From: Echinostoma caproni | Taxonomy: Eukaryota > Platyhelminthes > Trematoda > Plagiorchiida > Echinostomatidae | Assembly (NCBI GenBank): GCA_900618425.1 | Contig: UZAN01039633.1 | Location: forward strand, 1,997 to 65,996 | Length of the DNA: 64,000 nucleotides | Reading direction: 5' to 3' | Shown: positions 11,563-23,649 of the stretch, one piece after another | How positions within the stretch are numbered: the stretch's first letter is position 1 | Layout: every line of letters starts with the position of its first letter | Notes under the pieces: generated by a model | Seen by the model: only the letters and a program-made list of their open reading frames with translations | Told to the model about the DNA's origin: nothing | Database searches by the model: none | Program-made: the position numbers and the translations under genes

Positions 11563-14494
11563 ATGATAATAATGTGATGGTGATCAATTTAATGGTATCT
11601 TCGTTAGGATTGTTCAGGCAAAGCGACCTCGAATTTGCAAAAAGTCCGGTAGACGAAACAGGCTGTTTTTCGGGCTATTAAAATTATATACGGGTATATA
11701 TGTTTGTCGATCTGGTTTTGATTGCATCAAACTGACTACAGAACGTATGCTAAGATTGTTTGCCTGATGCTTCCCTCGTTTAGTGCATTCGTACATCCCC
11801 CGAGGATGGGTGGGTTTCTTCATTCGAGACCACGGCAAGGCTAGAGTCCGAACGAAACTGCTGTTGGTTGCACAGGGGGGATCCAATGTGGTAATGGGCA
11901 TTTTTCATTTACTGAGATCACGAATTCGCTTACAGCAAGCAATTTAGACTATCAACAGTTGACAACTGTTAGTGAATGCATTATTCAGTGCATAAAAGTT
12001 TGAGAACGAAATACAACAGCGGACGCGAATACTTCAGTTTGAATCCCGCTAACACATTGTTTATCATAAATCTCGTATAACAGAAGATAAATTGACGAAA
12101 CTGGTTAACAACACACACAGTGGCCCATTCAAGTGACCCGCTTGAACGAATTCAAAAAACGAAATGACTCTCCCGGGTTTCCGGGTATCAGTCGGAAGTA
12201 AGAAAATTATTACGGGGTTATAAGTCAGTAGCATAAGGCAGCGGGTAGCACTATGAGGATCAGATAGAAATGTAAAATCAGAAGGGAAGTCAAATGTTGA
12301 GCAACTGAATGTTCACCCAGCAGGAAGCGGAGAAATGTGTATTGGTGTGATAATCGTAATAGTATTGAATATCGGAATACAAGAACCCGTACTATAGTAC
12401 TCAGAACTGGATCGGCTCTAACCCGAACTGCGGACACCGGTGAAGTACACGGAGAATTGGTAGCAACAAGTGTCAATGTTTATTCATAGAAATAGAGCAT
12501 GTTTTATGAAAAGAAATAAGCCATATCATTGATTGAAGGGCCATTGTCCAATCACGTAACAGTTTGTGCAGACGCATGTCATGCCCTAACTCTGATGTAA
12601 TGTTCGCGTGGTGCACCGCTAGTCCAGCTTCCTGAACCTTGATTGGATGGCATGAAGTGGTACCTGGTCGTACTTGGAATGCGGTCACGTGTGTTTGGAT
12701 CATCACAGTTAGCTGCTCCTTCTAACTTGGCGTTTGCTACTGCAGATAAGAAAGCGATCACGCGCGCTTTCCTTCTTGTGCACTAATATCTGTCCGATTA
12801 GATCAACCACTATTGTGAATGAAACCTGGGTGCTTGTTCGTGTCTGACAGTAAACAATACTGTCGAAATATTTCAAATATTGTGGGAATGGTTGGCTGTT
12901 GCGATCCCTCCAGTATACCTCACGAACTCCGAATCAATCCAACCACAAAGCAATCAGTCCTATTGTGGGCCGCTTGTAACTCAAACAGCATCTTAAGCGG
13001 TGTTCAGACTCAAATCAAGTCAGTCTGCAAGCCGATCGCTAGAATCGCAACTGTAATGATCTTGTGTGCTCGTTGATGTGCGCGTGTTGAATCGTTGTGA
13101 TATATCCGTAATCTGCTACGCTTGCCTCAATCTGTTCGTCACACACAATGATGTGTAAAACGCTAACGATTAGCTGGGGTGTCGGGTGAATTCTGGGGAT
13201 GAGCTTTCAGACATACTATGATACACAGGAGTTCACTGTTCTTGACAGGCATACAACTGACATGGAGCAGGGCGGTTTATTCTATTAGTAGAACGCGAGA
13301 GAAACTTGTCAACTTCAATTCAACAATACAGTTATGTTTGGATCCGGCAAATTAATGCATAAAATAAATATTTTCCTGCATGGATCTTAGGTACTTTCAG
13401 TTCATTCAAATAGGCTACCTTGAATAACTGGAATAAACATCTCTTGGTTGGGGGTGCCGCTGCTTTCAAACGAAAAGTACACCCCTGTATACCCCTTCTA
13501 AATCAGCCATAGGTGGCTTCAGTGACCTCAGTCGGTTGGCATACTTCGAACTGTTAACCTTTCAATACGAGAATGGTTATTCATTGGTATTCATTTCGTC
13601 TCAGCAGTTACATCAAAGTTACTGGAGAACAATGATGATAGAGGATACTGCTGTGGGCTGGTTGCACTTCGCACCTCACTTTCACACATAATCCTCAGTT
13701 CATCAGTTCAACCGATAAATTGGGAGTGTATAACTGGATGAACTGAGGTTTGTGCTCATGCTGAATTGCGAATGATTATCGGTCCAAATCAATGTCAATT
13801 GTCACTCACCAGATAACTCTGAGGTAAACCAGTTGCAAATCATGTTAAGCAGGTAACATTTCAAATTGCCCAAAATTCATTTCAACTCGGCTCTGTGTAA
13901 TCCCAAGTTGTTCCTCATTGGCCAATTGATCGAACGTTTTTCTATCCCCATAATAAACAGGAAGGAATTCGAAAGCAGTGCATTCGAATGCTGGTGTCCA
14001 ACCGCGAAGTTCCTTTGGATATTTTAATTCTTATTGCCGAAACACATTCTATTTATCGACAGCTTAGAGTTTCAGTTGCATGTAAACTAGCAAACCGATA
14101 TGATCTCAGATTAATCTATTTAGTGCATAGAGAAAAATGAAAGGAGTCCCCGGGATCGTTATAATAATACAGAAATCATCACCATGATGCGCATTGTATG
14201 CCATATTTTTCGACACAAACTTTTTTAATGATACGTAATCATTGGGTTTCATCCCCATAGTTTCTCCTAGAATGAGGATTCCAAGACGAAAATTACAACG
14301 CATACTAACTGGGCTACTTTGTTTCACTTTGAAAAGTAGCATGCAATTGAAGAAATTCAACACTGGTGTTCGTTTCCGAATCACCGAATCATCTGGCATT
14401 TCCGCGATACCATTTTTGACCAAAGTTGAACATTCAGGTATTTGGTTACCTGCACACTAAAAGAACAAATGAGAGCAAATGTTCGTTGGCAAGC

Positions 14495-14660
14495 AAGTTG
14501 AGGCTCTTAGACGGTGGTACCCCGATTTTATAGATCACCCACTTATCACCCCCAAGGGCGAGTTTTTAAATCCCACCACCATTATTGCCTGACTTTCTCC
14601 ATTCCGTGTTGTATGACAGCTCTTAGAGTGATCACTTCCTCATTCCTGAAAATTGAATCA
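14495..14660 (+). repeat. Degraded tRNA-like repeat
   Basis: It contains AAATCCCACCACCATTATTG and a tail with TTGTATGAC that resemble the element at 8745-8860. The boxes are eroded. The assignment rests on a few shared blocks only. Confidence 0.3.
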
Positions 14661-15000
14661 TTGTAAATTCATTTACAGGAATTAAAATGAAATTATCCTC
14701 CGGGGAATTCGCATATGCACATTTACTACGGAGTAACAAGAACGGTGTTTCTGGCCTGGGGTGGGTTCTATGATTTCGCAAGCGAATTTGTTGAGAGACC
14801 ACTTTACTGAGAACTTTATTCTGATTGCAAAGTTCCGCAACTCATCGAATGCATTGAGTCTATCTATCCACCCACCCTCAATGGATAATACGTCTCCCAT
14901 GTTGATCTCGTCAAAGCTAATCTACCAATTCTGCAGTGAATCTGTGGTAACACTTACGTAGGTAGCAACTTTATAACAAAATCAAGGAACATCAATCCAT

Positions 15001-15458
15001 ATGGAAGGTGGCACAACGAGAGTCCCGGCTAGCGAACGAATCAAGAATGGGGCCCATCCAACCAGATGCGCTGACGTGGCGACTGGAAGTACTTCGCGAG
15101 ACAATGCCGACTACCACTCAAAGCGAACGAATCGACAATTACAGTCCGACGGACAATCCGCATCTGGCCAGAAAGATATCCACCAAGTACCACAACGTCG
15201 GAGCTGTCGATCAACTTATCTCGCGCTACGATCGGGTCAAACCAGTCGGAACGGCATGCGGAAGAAGAAGCAGCATACGTGCCAAGTGCGGACCAAAACC
15301 AACAAGGATTGACCAATGAGGTATGAACCAACCTGCTGCAAGGTTAAGAATTGATTGTATATAACTGAACGCATACACGGGTTGCTTTTGAATTGGATCA
15401 ATAAACGTTTTGCCAGCCAACTCAACTTCTCGTTACAGTATGACTTGACCATGTTTAA
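15001..15458 (+). mobile_element. Possible 3' end of an LTR retroelement
   Basis: A GC-richer island with two overlapping open frames of 103 codons each (15001-15312 and 15008-15319), rich in Arg, Ser and Thr. It is followed by a TATA-like TGTATATAAC (about 15357) and AATAAA at 15400-15405. An open frame followed by TATA and a poly(A) signal is the order expected for the end of pol followed by an LTR. I do not recognise the protein and found no second LTR copy, so this is an inference. Confidence 0.3.
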
Positions 15459-15732
15459 CTAGGCTTTCTGTGCGGAAAACAACAAAGAGCTCATTTTGTG
15501 TAGTGATGAATTCGGCTTTGAATGTACACCACTTTCGAGGGCAGAACCATGCAACAAATAAGACCAGATTTTCTCAATCTCAATCGTGCTGTTCATCTTG
15601 AAAACCGTATTTTCTTTCGCATAACTGTGTAAACAAACAGGAGTGGGTTTGTTAAATAAAACAGATAGTGTTGTTTGTGCTGTGCATAACCAAACGTTTT
15701 TGCTAGCCACCGCTTTTACTCCGATGTATTAG

Positions 15733-18700
15733 TTATGTCTGGTCGATTGGCGTTTGCCATACAAGGAAATGTAACCCTTTGATGCGAAATTGAAATGATT
15801 GACCACGAACATGAGAGAAATGCATCCAAAATGATCCACGAACTATGATCACGTGCCATGCACGGCCGTACTCCTTATCCAAATACATTTTCAACTCCTT
15901 NCCACTGAAGCATTGTCACCGCCGACCCGTAATAAACGTCTTGCCTCGTTGCTCACATTGATTTTCATACCGTGTTGCATATCCGCCGCCAACTCTTCGA
16001 TATCAGCCCCGAGAGGAAACTGGCTAGATTCCTGCGAAATGGTGCTTCGACGCCGGATTAATCTGTATTGAAAGAGTTGTGCATAATTAGTGCGTCGGCC
16101 AGATAAGGCCAGGGATGCATAAGAAAGACAGGGCGTTGGTATGTTAATGCACAGACAAACGGTTTGTATTGCAGCGATTTTAAACCGGAAATGACGGAAT
16201 ACAGTGAATATTTATTCATAAAAATAAAGCGTAATTTGTTCTAGTGAAAGACCAGGCATACTTCTTAATAGGTACCAAAAAATGCTTAGCTCTCTGAGTG
16301 CTTCATGATTTAGAATTTGAACGGTGCTCTACTGTTAGTTGACAGAAAAGAACTAGAAGTATTGCATACGGCGTTCACTGTTCTACTTTGCTCAATTTCC
16401 AGTGCATCCGGAGCGTGTTTTGTCTTTTCAATAACTTTACAGATCTATTCAAGCGCTCTAGAGTGGCCACATATTCCACGTTCGCAACCAACCACCCCAA
16501 ATCAAGTAGATTTTGTGTGAACCCTCATTCATGAAAAGATTGATGAACGATTATTACTTGACACTTTAGTGATTTAAATTTCCTTAAGGTTTATCTACGT
16601 TGGATATTAGATTGTGGTCAGTATCTGTTGTTATTCATGGACATCCACAACTGTTGTTTCGTAATTCAATCACATTTCTCCTGACATCCACCAAAAGGCT
16701 TGTTACTGTCTAAATATCTTCGGGTTTCCAATGGTAAGTTCTCTTTCAGGTTTTCGCCCGCATCTAAGTTTCCATCTCATCTCAATCTCGCCTGAAAACT
16801 GGGCTTTTCTCATCATTCTAATATCTTTCCACGGTTCGCTATAGTTGAGGTTTCTCATTGTACATCTTCGACCATAAAAAAACAAGCGCGAAGGCAGAAA
16901 AGTTGCCCTTATTGCACAAATTTGGCCAAAGTGACTGTTCCATCATTGTTCAGCTTGAAAATTCTATTTCTGTTTCCTAAAATGTTATTGCATTTAACCA
17001 TACCCATTGCAAGTACAGTTATCTGAATATCATTTCAAGTTGTCCGGGTATCATTTATTGTTTTTCTGAGCCTCATTTCTCTTTTAGAACGGGAAAAATA
17101 CTAGGGAACAGTACAACTAGTGTGCAAGAATGCAGGCTGTCATAAATTTATGAATTCTTAAACGTCTTCCTCGTTTCAGTGGAACTTCCAAGACCGTTTT
17201 GACTGATTTTATTACGTGCAAGTATTTTGATTCATGAGATAAATTTATCAGCCATAGATTTCCAAATAAAGAACTCTGCCTGCCTACCCATCTCAATAAA
17301 TCTGTGGCTCAGCCCAGTACACGTTCCAAATTTAGGTTTCCTTATGCACGTAGCACCACATACCAAAATAGCAGCAACCCTTATTTTGCTCGCATATTAG
17401 TAAACCGAGCAAATATCATTACTGATTTGTAAAATCATCTGTCACATTAGGATTTGGTCACGTCCATTTGTTTTGATTAAGTAAACGTTGAATTTTTTCA
17501 ATGTTTGCCTTTTTCATTGTAATCTGTCGAAAGTGCTGAAAATCCACCGTGTTGAGTGCGCAAAGCTTAACTTGAATTTGCTTGGCTATTCGACTCGCTT
17601 TATTTGACAATAAGCTTATTCAAAGCCAGTTCATATTACCCAATTGTGCATATCATATCTTCGTTCTTATGCTACAGGCTCAATTCGTCTGGCGGTTGTT
17701 TTAATAGGACTATTTGATTTCAACGATAAACATTATCAATTTCCGAGTCCATACTCCGGCAAGCGCATTTTGAAAACGTTCCAATTTTTGGAGTTACTAT
17801 TTCTTACAAAATTCCGTAACTATCCCAAAATATATGGCATATTTCGATAGCTTTCGTTACGTTATTTCAATTGTATTTGGTTTGTTAGAGATTTCTCATT
17901 CCTTTCCGGCCATATGACCAAAATGGTCATTTGGAATGTTCAGCAAATGGTGTTTCTCTTGTGGCATTTCTGAAATGGAATACAACCAGCAAGTGTCAAA
18001 CTAATTGGATATGCATTGGGTCAACAACAATGACTGTGTCGATCAAGCAGAATCAATTGGTGTCCCAGTGCAGCCGCTTGAGTTGTAGCTCATGAATTCT
18101 ACTACAGCGTCATGCGATGGACGTAAGCAATAGCTCATGAGTTGATCGCGCGTGATCCACTGGTATCAGCGTAGCGTGGCCCGGTCTGACTTTTCTGGGA
18201 GTGGGGGACGAACACACGCACAAACAGACCTAGGGAAGCGCACGCGTACTAGTAACGTATACAACCAACAACAAATGCATGTCACGGGTATTCGGGTGTA
18301 CGACCGGGGCACGCCACACAATCGTCACCTCCTCGCTTCAACCGGAGGTGACTTTAAAAGTGCATAGGCCTGCAAACTCCGATGCGGTCGATGAAATTGC
18401 TTGAAATGACGCTCAGCCGACACGAATGACGGTCATACAACTTGAAATGATGCCCAGTATTCTTCAAATGACAACCGAACGTCTTGCAATGTTATTCGAA
18501 CAACTTGAATTGAAGAGTGATAATGTGCTCCGTTCAAGAAATCATACCAGCAATCGTACAAGAATCCTAGCTGAATAAGGAAATAGATCATACTCTAATG
18601 TCGATAGAGGGTTATCAAGTTTATCATTTGGTTTTTATTTATCAGCTATACGGATAGCAAAAAGATACATGCATCATGGCTCACAAGGGCCATACTATGC

Positions 18701-19602
18701 AGGTAAATACCTTCAACAGGTAGCGCTCGAGTGCTGGAGGCACGACACTTCTTGATTATACGGTGCGATTGCTCCATCGTTTTCGATCGTCTCGTCCCTC
18801 ACCTGTGACCTTAAACAAGTAAATTCCCTCTGACCCTTTCTGTGATCTGATTGGATCATATTCCGCGATCTGCGGCGCTTGAAACCCCTCACTCTAACAC
18901 GAGACTGTTTGATTACCGGCTTGTACGTTTTCTAATGCTCTTGTTGTTACGTCCAGTCCATCCGAGTGCTGATGGCACACCTGCTACACAGGTCGAAGTT
19001 CACTGGGCCTGCCTGAGACTCTCAGCTGTAAAAAAGGTGTGGTTTCTCGATCGGGTTAGCTGGCCAAACACCAGGTCCCTTGTTATGGCTGAACCATTCG
19101 ACCGATCGATAAATGAACCCGGTCGATCGTGTGATTTTCGGGCAGGCACAGGAGGAGGATAGGTTCCGTATCCGATGCCGCCTAACTGTTGGTAGAGAAT
19201 CACCCCAAGAGAATCAGTTGTGGAGCGGGGTGCCATGTGGGAAATTCCGAATGGAAAATGTTTACGCGATTATGGCACTGAGCCAACTAGGAGCTTTAGT
19301 TGATTCCGAACTACAGCTATACCTATCAAAAACGGTGGATTAAATTGAATAGTGGTTGGAAGTTATTTAAATAAGCACAAAGTTAATTGTAACTCTAGTG
19401 AGAAATCTCGGTCAATTTAGCGTGCTTATTGTTCTTTCAGCCTCGTTTTGTCCTGGAAACCCTTCTGTGTTTTTATCGCTTGATACGACTACGGACAAAG
19501 CCTTTTGCAACCTTTTCTTCCTGCAAGCTTCGAAGGATTGTATTTAATGATTTCACAAGTGACTCCTCCTGAATGTTACATTAGGCTTTGATTAACAGAA
19601 AA

Positions 19603-19638
<36 letters not shown>

Positions 19639-22350
19639 AATGAATTTCGTGGATGATTACGATCCACCAGGTTGATATCGAAATTTCAGTTTCCGTGAGA
19701 GCACCATTAAATATATATCAATGTTCTTTGATTTAGGCTTAGAAATTCCCTTGGGGTTTCTTGTTAATTTAAACCGAGTTCACAGATGATACTTCGAGTT
19801 AAACCGGAAATCCAGTTTCATGGATTACATCTCCAGCTAGAGACAACAGATTAAGTACAGCCCCAGTCACCTGAAAATTCCACATCCGTTTAAAAGGTGC
19901 CTATGATATTAACTAGATGAAAGCGTGACTAAAATAACCAGATATTGGCTGAAATTAAAGGCACTGAAAACCGGTCGAGTAATGCTCGTGTGTTACTAAT
20001 ATCTAAACGTTTTCAGTCGATCAAAACCGTTTTAAGGTTGAGCATTCATAAATTTACTGCACTGACAGTTAATTTGTTATATTTTCCAGGCAATCATATT
20101 TGATTTAAAAACGTGTTGTTGCCCATTTACCGTAGCAGATAGTTTTTGTCACTGTTTTTGATCAATCACTATGATGATTTTAAAAATTGAATTAAAAGCC
20201 TGGTTTCTGTTAAATAACTCTTTAGTCCTGGCTGATTTACGCTTTACCGGTGCCACTCAGGACACTGACTCTGGCACCCAATTTTGTTGACAGGTAGCTA
20301 TGCTAAATTTTGGTCAAAATCACGTGTTTTATTGGAACCCGTGTGATATACACTTTTGTGAGTGTCAGGCTCAAGGCCTCCGGTTTGTATCAATGAACAG
20401 TTAGTGCTTATCGCCATGTGCTTTACGCGTTCTGCTGTTCATCACACAATGACATTTAGTAAAAGCATTCTGATAACAACCGAAAACTGGTAAACATCAA
20501 ATAACACGGGAGCTCACGCTTCATCCTGTCGTAGTCCGAGCACGTCACAGAACTTTTGAAGTGTAATCCTTCCGGTTGACTCCGCTCCGAAAAGCGTCTT
20601 CCATCGCTGAACAGATGTTAGACGCACAAATAAAAAACAACATTTATTGACCGGTTAATGTTAAAGGAAAAAATATATTAATTCATTATTCATCTATTTA
20701 TTTCATATTATATATAATAAAATATACAAAATTCACATCTGAGCTGCGTCCGTTATGTCGGAAAACCCTCTTGCGTAGGATGTGAAACAATGTTAGGTAA
20801 TTCTCTTCTAGATAATCAACTTTTTACCGAAAAGTTAGAATCGTGTTTGAGATACCCCTTTTTAGATACCAAACTAGAATATGCGAGTCAGGTTTCAAAA
20901 CCACAGAGTTGGTAGTTATCATTCAGAGAACGATGAAAATTATAACAATCATAGAATACGAGGCCACACCGATAGCACTGATCTTTTCACATTCGAATTT
21001 ACCCATCCAACTTACAGAGGCATGTAGCATCCACCAGTTAGCATGTAAGCTGACTGCCCCGACAGGTTTTCCTTAGAATTCACCGGACTCCACCTAAAGA
21101 GCTTCTAAGACAAGGTGAATTGTTCAAATAGTTGTTTGGCAGATTTGAAGTTCAGTAGTTGAATGGGTAAATTCGAATGTGAAAAGATCAGTGCTATCGG
21201 TGTGGCTTCGTAGCTCAGCTGGTAAATCATGTGCGTACAAAGCGTAGGCGGCGTCCATGCGTGGGTTCGAATCCAACCGAGGCTACTGAACTTTTCACAA
21301 TCGACATACGAACTTCAAATCTGCCAAACAACTATTTGAACAATCATAGAATACTTTGATTGGTTGTTGTGTGTGCAGAATTCATATGTTAATAGGTACA
21401 ATTGAATTTGTGGAACCCATATAAAAGGCAATGCTCAGAAACAAGTGGAATTTCAATGAGATTCACACGCAACAACAGCGGTAAATGAAGTGCTGCGTAA
21501 ATTGATGGTGAAGAACTGCGAAGTTTCCAGTCACCTTTCTTTCTCGTGGAAGACTTGAACTTAAAAGACTATTTTTCTAACAATCTTCATTTTTTGTGAG
21601 GCCAGCAATGAATCAGAAAACTGCGTAAATAATACGGGGATTGGTACCTAATTCCAGATTCCACTATCCTGATAAAATCTCCATATATCACTATATTTCC
21701 GATATAGTATCAGAAAATTTAACTCGTATACAGCTCACTACTCATAAAATATAATCAGTCGTATCATGTTTAGCAAACAAACTAAACAACGAATAGAGTA
21801 GTTTCGATCATTCTTCTGTGGTAGCTATCTGATCAATTGTTCAACTGAGTAGTAATTACAAAAAAGGGGTAGAGTTAAATATAGACTAATGTATGCATAA
21901 TTTTTTTACGGTAGGAACAACCGGATTGTCATTGCAGGCATTTTTCATTTGAAACATTTCATTTACCCTTAACAAAGTGAAGCTATTATAGATGACTGAA
22001 CTTCCTCGGCAAGGAATCTGCTTTCTGTTACTTAGTTTTAATCCTTTTAACATAAATGATTTTTAAGTTTATTGAAATAGGCCAGAAATTGGCTGCAAAT
22101 TGTACTGGATTGGAAATTAGTGCAACCTTTCGTAATAATTATTAAATGATATACAGCATCGTATAGTAAATTTCGTCAGATACAGAGCAAACGAAAGGCG
22201 AAATGAAAATCTAGGGAGCACTGTACAGCCTGGTCGACCTGGTCGGGCCTCATTAGCAGTGCCAGTCCATTGACCCAGCTGGAAATAGAATCCAGGATCC
22301 CAAAGTTAGAACAGATAGATTAGTAGATAGACAGATAAATAGATAGATAA

Positions 22351-22416
<66 letters not shown>

Positions 22417-22482
22417 GGATATATCACTAGAAAGATAGATAGACAGATAGATAGATAGATAGATAGATAGACATATAGATAA

Positions 22483-22530
<48 letters not shown>

Positions 22531-23593
22531 ATCGATAGATTTTCAGAATTTCTCTTGGTGATGCTAGTCATTTTTGGTCAGGCAGTATTGGGTTTTGTTC
22601 ACAGGAACACGAATTCAGAATGCTCGATTGCAGAAGCAGTTAGTGAGTTATCCTGCTGGATCACAACTCATTGCTTCCCATAAAATCTGTAATTGCTTCA
22701 TTGAAGAGATACTTATAATTTGAATTTTCAGGAGTGAGGTTTGCAATTAATTATAGGATGTTCGGTAGACATGTGTAACTGAAGACCTGAAGTGACAACG
22801 GGGCAATCCAAACATAGATATCTGTAAGTCTATGTGAAGTAAACCTAATTAGATTGGCTGGTTTCGCTAATTACTGTGTTAAATTTGCATCAATTAGGTG
22901 ATACGTGTTTCTTTTCTCAGAAGCATATCTCACACTGGACACAGTTATTGTAAACTTATGGAGCCCTTTGAACGAATATATGTTCAACAGACAATGGATG
23001 GATTGCAAGTGAATTCCACACCGACGCGAAACCTGTAAAACTCAAAGGTAGGTAGACTAAGAAGAATTTCTATTGAAATTGAACATTTGTTTGTCACACT
23101 GACCGGCTCTTCCGTGAGAAGAAAGTGCGGATTCTTTCATTCTGAATGCAAATTCACAGGATGTTGACATACCATATTTTAGTATTCCCAACAGTTTTCC
23201 CAATTGAAAACTTTTCAGCATTCCCCTGTACCTATGAAGTGAGTTATACACTGGAAATGATGAAACTAGTGACTTCTGAAATTGTGAGAATTTTGTATCG
23301 CTTTGATTATCTGCTGTTGTTGCGCCTATCCATTTCAATTCGTTTCGTGTATTGGATTACACAGATTTCGTATTTACTCAAACGGAATTTGTTGCATATA
23401 AACCCTAAGCTGACTAGAATGTGTTCGGTTTCATTGTTGAGTCTCACTTGCAGCGATGTAACCAAGTCAAGCTTACCGGTATCAAACAAGGATCCAGGTG
23501 ATTTTTAGCCACATAAGCTGATAAATCTTTCACAGTGATCACCTCATCGTAATCCGTATCAATCTTGAAGAATAAATTGAGAAAATCTTCCAT
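15733..23593 (-). CDS. Gene B: divergent tegumental calcium-binding protein paralogue, frame break at N
   Basis: Exons on the minus strand are 23593-23477, 20606-20518 and 16062-15733. The first two are 117 and 89 nt, exactly as in genes A and C, with donors GTAAGC and GTGAGC and acceptors TTCAG and ATACAG. The expected product is about 178 residues. Loop 1 (residues 12-23, [12 protein letters not shown]) has Glu at position 6 and Asp at 12. Loop 2 (46-57, [12 protein letters not shown]) has lost its ligands at positions 1 and 12. The light-chain-like domain ends in GSFWMHFSH and [11 protein letters not shown]. Exon 3 is one base short of an open frame: the reading frame breaks at the single N at 15901, just before KELKMYLD, so an assembly indel is more likely than a real pseudogene. 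The introns are 2870 and 4455 nt and hold a SINE-B fold-back, SINE-A, GATA repeats, a family C repeat and LTR-like sequence. It may have a structural rather than a calcium-sensing role. Confidence 0.8.
18160..18580 (+). mobile_element. Possible LTR-element leader and gag start
   Basis: TGGTATCAGCG at about 18162 resembles an initiator-Met tRNA primer binding site. A GC-rich leader follows, then an open stretch from about 18430 that reads as Leu/Met/Gln-rich helix (for example [20 protein letters not shown]) up to a stop near 18579. A primer site, a leader and a helical Gag-like start is the order of an LTR element. No upstream LTR or protease motif was seen. It lies in intron 2 of gene B. Confidence 0.28.
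18849..19290 (+). repeat. Family C dispersed repeat
   Basis: About 400 bp shared with 51225-51600 (+) and, inverted, with 31070-31365. Shared blocks include AATGCTCTTGTTGT, CAGTCCATCC, GAAGTTCACTGGG, GATCGATAAATGAACC and TGTGTGATTTTCG. The frame of the 103-codon open reading frame starting at 18851 is partly preserved in the copy at 31062-31370, which hints at an old coding segment. I do not recognise the family. Confidence 0.6.
19608..19635. repeat. (TA)n microsatellite
   Basis: About fourteen TA units in intron 2 of gene B. Confidence 0.9.
20960..21338 (+). mobile_element. SINE-B fold-back insertion with 16-bp target-site duplication
   Basis: The insertion is bounded by the direct repeat AACAATCATAGAATAC at 20944-20959 and 21339-21354. 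Its right part (about 21158-21338) is a tRNA-derived SINE: a head GTGTGGCTTCGTAGCTCAGC with A box TAGCTCAGCTGG, a perfect B box GGTTCGAATCC, and CCGAGGCT closing the acceptor-like stem. Two inverted repeats are present: 20959-21011 against 21158-21210 (53 nt, two mismatches) and 21119-21153 against 21310-21344 (35 nt, perfect). The duplicated target is typical of LINE-driven insertion. It sits in intron 1 of gene B. It is not a working tRNA gene because the anticodon arm does not form. Confidence 0.75.
22158..22305 (-). repeat. SINE-A copy, cut short at a GATA repeat
   Basis: The minus-strand SINE-A tail and middle (CAGATACAGAGCAAACG, AGGGAGCACTGTACAG, CATTAGCAGTGCCAGTCC) run into the B-box region and then stop where the GATA array begins. 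The tRNA head is missing or was replaced by the array. Confidence 0.6.
22312..22540. repeat. (GATA)n microsatellite
   Basis: About 230 bp of GATA units with a few interruptions (GGAT, CACTAG, GACA, AAAT). The minus-strand open frame made only of Tyr, Leu, Ser and Ile is an artefact of it. It lies in intron 1 of gene B. Confidence 0.95.
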
Positions 23594-23639
23594 CACTAAT
23601 ATGAGGTACCGAAACTGACCATACTATTTAGGTTCGCAA

Positions 23640-23648
23640 CTTATAAAG
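23640..23648 (-). promoter_or_regulatory. Candidate TATA box of gene B
   Basis: On the minus strand GGCTTTATAAGTT lies about 48-55 nt upstream of the ATG at 23593, a spacing similar to that of the TATA-like site of gene A. Positional inference only. Confidence 0.4.
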
Positions 23649-23649
23649 C

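Larger units (their letters stand above)
8861..14494. other. Intergenic, mostly unique AT-rich DNA
   Basis: Apart from the SINE-A copy at 10286-10490, a CTG run at 11537-11562 and a degraded tRNA-like stretch at 9621-9700, I see no feature. The open frames (for example 11614-11901 minus, 14106-14423 minus) are short and have no domain or splice context. Confidence 0.45.

Noticed and set aside
21203..21286. Possible functional tRNA gene
   Set aside because: A and B boxes, the T arm and part of the acceptor stem are present, but no proper anticodon arm forms and the unit is repeated with the same flanks, so it is a tRNA-derived SINE.
22312..22540. CRISPR-like array
   Set aside because: Simple tetranucleotide repeat without spacers, in a eukaryotic intron.
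22320..22571. Minus-strand frame of 83 codons made of Tyr, Leu, Ser and Ile
   Set aside because: Translation of the GATA microsatellite.
23146..23508. Plus-strand frame of 120 codons
   Set aside because: Its 3' part is antisense to exon 1 of gene B, and the rest has no recognisable domain.
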